Shown here one piece after another: positions 5,841 to 6,864 of a stretch of 6,864 nt of DNA. This DNA comes from Thermoanaerobaculia bacterium (GTDB lineage: Bacteria; Acidobacteriota; Thermoanaerobaculia; UBA5066), in assembly GCA_023717585.1 (NCBI GenBank), contig JAMQPJ010000399.1, forward strand, positions 1 to 6,864, read 5' to 3'. The position numbers and the translations under genes are program-made. Within the stretch, counting starts at the first letter, position 1; every line of letters begins with the position of its first letter. The notes beneath the pieces were generated by a model that saw only the letters and a program-made list of their open reading frames with translations, was not told where the DNA came from and ran no database searches.

Positions 5841-6864
5841 CGCGCGCCTCCCGGCACGGCGGCGAGCTGCGTCGCGCCGAGCGGCCTGCCGTCACGATCG
5901 ATCGCGGTCACCCGCCAGAGGAGCGGGCCTCCTTTCGGCAGGGCGCCTGCGGGCAGGAGCAGTCCGGCCTTCGGGAGGACCTCGGTCCTCACGCGGCGCG
6001 GCCCGTCCGGGGTCTGGAGATAGAGCGCGTGGACATAGAGGGCGCCGGCGATCTCCTTCCACGTGAACCGCGCGCCGCCTTCCACTCCCGAGGACTGCCC
6101 CGCGAGGTCGGCGAGGGCCGAATCCGGGCCTCCGATCGAGAAGCGGCCGGTCGAGGACGTCACGGTCCAGCCGTCGGCGACGTCGAGAGTCCCCTCGCTC
6201 GTCGGCGGTGCGGTGGCGCCTCCCATCTGGCGGTCCAGGAGCGACCTTCCCGACGCGGTGAAGCCGCGCACGACCCATTCGTAATCGCCGTCGGGAAGCT
6301 CGTTCCAGAGGGACGCGGGAGGGCCCCAGAACGTGTCGCTCGTGAAGACCCACCGATAGCGCGCTCCGGGGGTCCCCCGCCGCCTCAGGCCCACGCCGTA
6401 GCGCGCGACGCCCGGAGCCGGGATCCACGCGAAGGTCGGGGCCGAAAACGCCGGCGCGAAGACCGTGCCCGCCGTGGGCGCGACGAGACGAAGCGTCGTC
6501 AGGCCCTCGTCGACGTAGATCTGCACCGAGGGCGACGAAAGCGTGTTGGGGGCGAGGATCGCGAGCGTGATCTCGTGGTTGCCCGCGAGGAGAGTCGGCA
6601 GGCTCACCGAGTTCGTCACGGCGGTCGCGGCGCCGTTCTGGAGCGGTACGGTGGCTGTCTCGACGAGGACGCCGTCGTACAGCCAGCCCACGAGGACGTT
6701 GCCCGTGCCGCTGCCGAAGATCACGCCCTGCGCGCGCAGGTTGTCGCCGCGGCCGACGAGCGTCCCCGAAGGCGGATACACGACTGAGAGGCGGGTCACG
6801 GACGTCGTCGCGAGGAGCGAGTTGACTGCCGTCACGGCCACGGGCGCCGTCGCGGTGGCCACGA
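5837..6864 (-). CDS. secreted or surface multidomain protein with CARDB-like and FN3-like domains, C-terminal part (5' end outside window)
   Basis: The frame is open to the right edge; 341 residues can be read from 6862 to the TGA at 5839-5837, and the true start lies outside. Residues about 22-118 resemble a CARDB or related Ig-like domain: a polar strand pattern, LYDGVLVETATVPLQNG (61-77), LLAGNHEITLAI (91-102) and the closing VQIYVDE. Two FN3-like modules follow. The first runs about 123-204, with PTFAWIPAPGVARYGV (142-157) and LPDGDYEWVVRGF. The second runs about 225-327, with FTWKEIAGALYVHALYL (266-282) and LLWRVTAIDRDGR. There is no membrane anchor or sorting signal at the C-terminus. 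Such beta-sandwich chains usually belong to exported adhesive or scaffold proteins. Export is inferred, because the N-terminus is not visible. Its stop overlaps the start of the predicted barrel protein, which suggests that the two act together. Confidence 0.8.
   Translation of the reverse strand, partial: VATATAPVAVTAVNSLLATTSVTRLSVVYPPSGTLVGRGDNLRAQGVIFGSGTGNVLVGWLYDGVLVETATVPLQNGAATAVTNSVSLPTLLAGNHEITLAILAPNTLSSPSVQIYVDEGLTTLRLVAPTAGTVFAPAFSAPTFAWIPAPGVARYGVGLRRRGTPGARYRWVFTSDTFWGPPASLWNELPDGDYEWVVRGFTASGRSLLDRQMGGATAPPTSEGTLDVADGWTVTSSTGRFSIGGPDSALADLAGQSSGVEGGARFTWKEIAGALYVHALYLQTPDGPRRVRTEVLPKAGLLLPAGALPKGGPLLWRVTAIDRDGRPLGATQLAAVPGGAR
5847..5852 (-). promoter_or_regulatory. ribosome binding site (GGGAGG) of the barrel-protein gene
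   Basis: On the minus strand GGGAGG lies 6 bases before the ATG at 5840-5838, inside the last codons of the upstream gene. Together with the ATGA overlap of stop and start, it fixes the start codon and indicates translational coupling. It is the only strong Shine-Dalgarno seen at a gene start in this window. Confidence 0.7.

Noticed and set aside
3688..5895. A minus-strand open frame continuing for more than 700 codons upstream of the deaminase, as if it were a large fusion protein
   Set aside because: Above the GTG at 3687 it is Arg/Pro/Gly-rich without domains and overlaps the barrel-protein gene in another frame. The barrel gene has a signal peptide, a Shine-Dalgarno and a coherent strand pattern.

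Overview
This window looks like chromosomal DNA from a GC-rich (roughly 70% by eye) Gram-negative bacterium. It encodes a TonB-dependent outer-membrane receptor and a second probable outer-membrane barrel protein, so a double membrane is well supported. The phylum is not decided by the sequence. A degenerate receiver fused to PilZ, Ig/FN3-rich surface proteins and a ComEB-type dCMP deaminase would fit Acidobacteriota, Myxococcota or a related lineage. That placement is inference.

Layout. (1) 1-592, minus strand: the N-terminal 197 residues of a YdjM-family membrane-bound metal-dependent hydrolase, cut by the left edge and absent from a naive start-to-stop search because its stop lies outside. 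(2) 593-637: a 45-bp divergent control region. (3) 638-2533, plus: a BtuB-like TonB-dependent receptor. (4) 2573-3262, plus: a degenerate receiver joined to a PilZ domain. (5) 3259-3687, minus: a dCMP deaminase whose stop codon overlaps the stop of gene 4 in a shared CTAG. (6) 3732-5840, minus: a large secreted protein with one Ig-like domain followed by a predicted beta-barrel. (7) 5837 to beyond 6864, minus: the C-terminal part of a secreted CARDB/FN3-like multidomain protein, whose stop overlaps the start of gene 6 as ATGA. Coding is nearly continuous and no gap exceeds 45 bp. I saw no RNA gene, CRISPR array, insertion sequence or prophage gene.

How the genes fit together. Genes 7 and 6 are transcribed in that order and are almost certainly translated as a coupled pair: a Shine-Dalgarno GGGAGG sits inside the end of gene 7, six bases before the ATG of gene 6. 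Both products are predicted to be exported, and both carry an Ig-like module with the pattern DGVLV followed by L-x-x-G-[DN]-H. They are the least explained part of the window and the best candidate for a new outer-membrane or cell-surface system. The dCMP deaminase follows on the same strand but may have its own promoter. The receptor and the receiver-PilZ gene are co-oriented 39 bp apart. Neither the receptor's substrate nor the PilZ protein's target can be read from the context.

At three gene starts (hydrolase, receptor, deaminase) no Shine-Dalgarno is seen, but a TANNNT hexamer lies 7-9 bases before the start codon. This arrangement fits leaderless transcripts. The one clear Shine-Dalgarno belongs to the internal operon gene.
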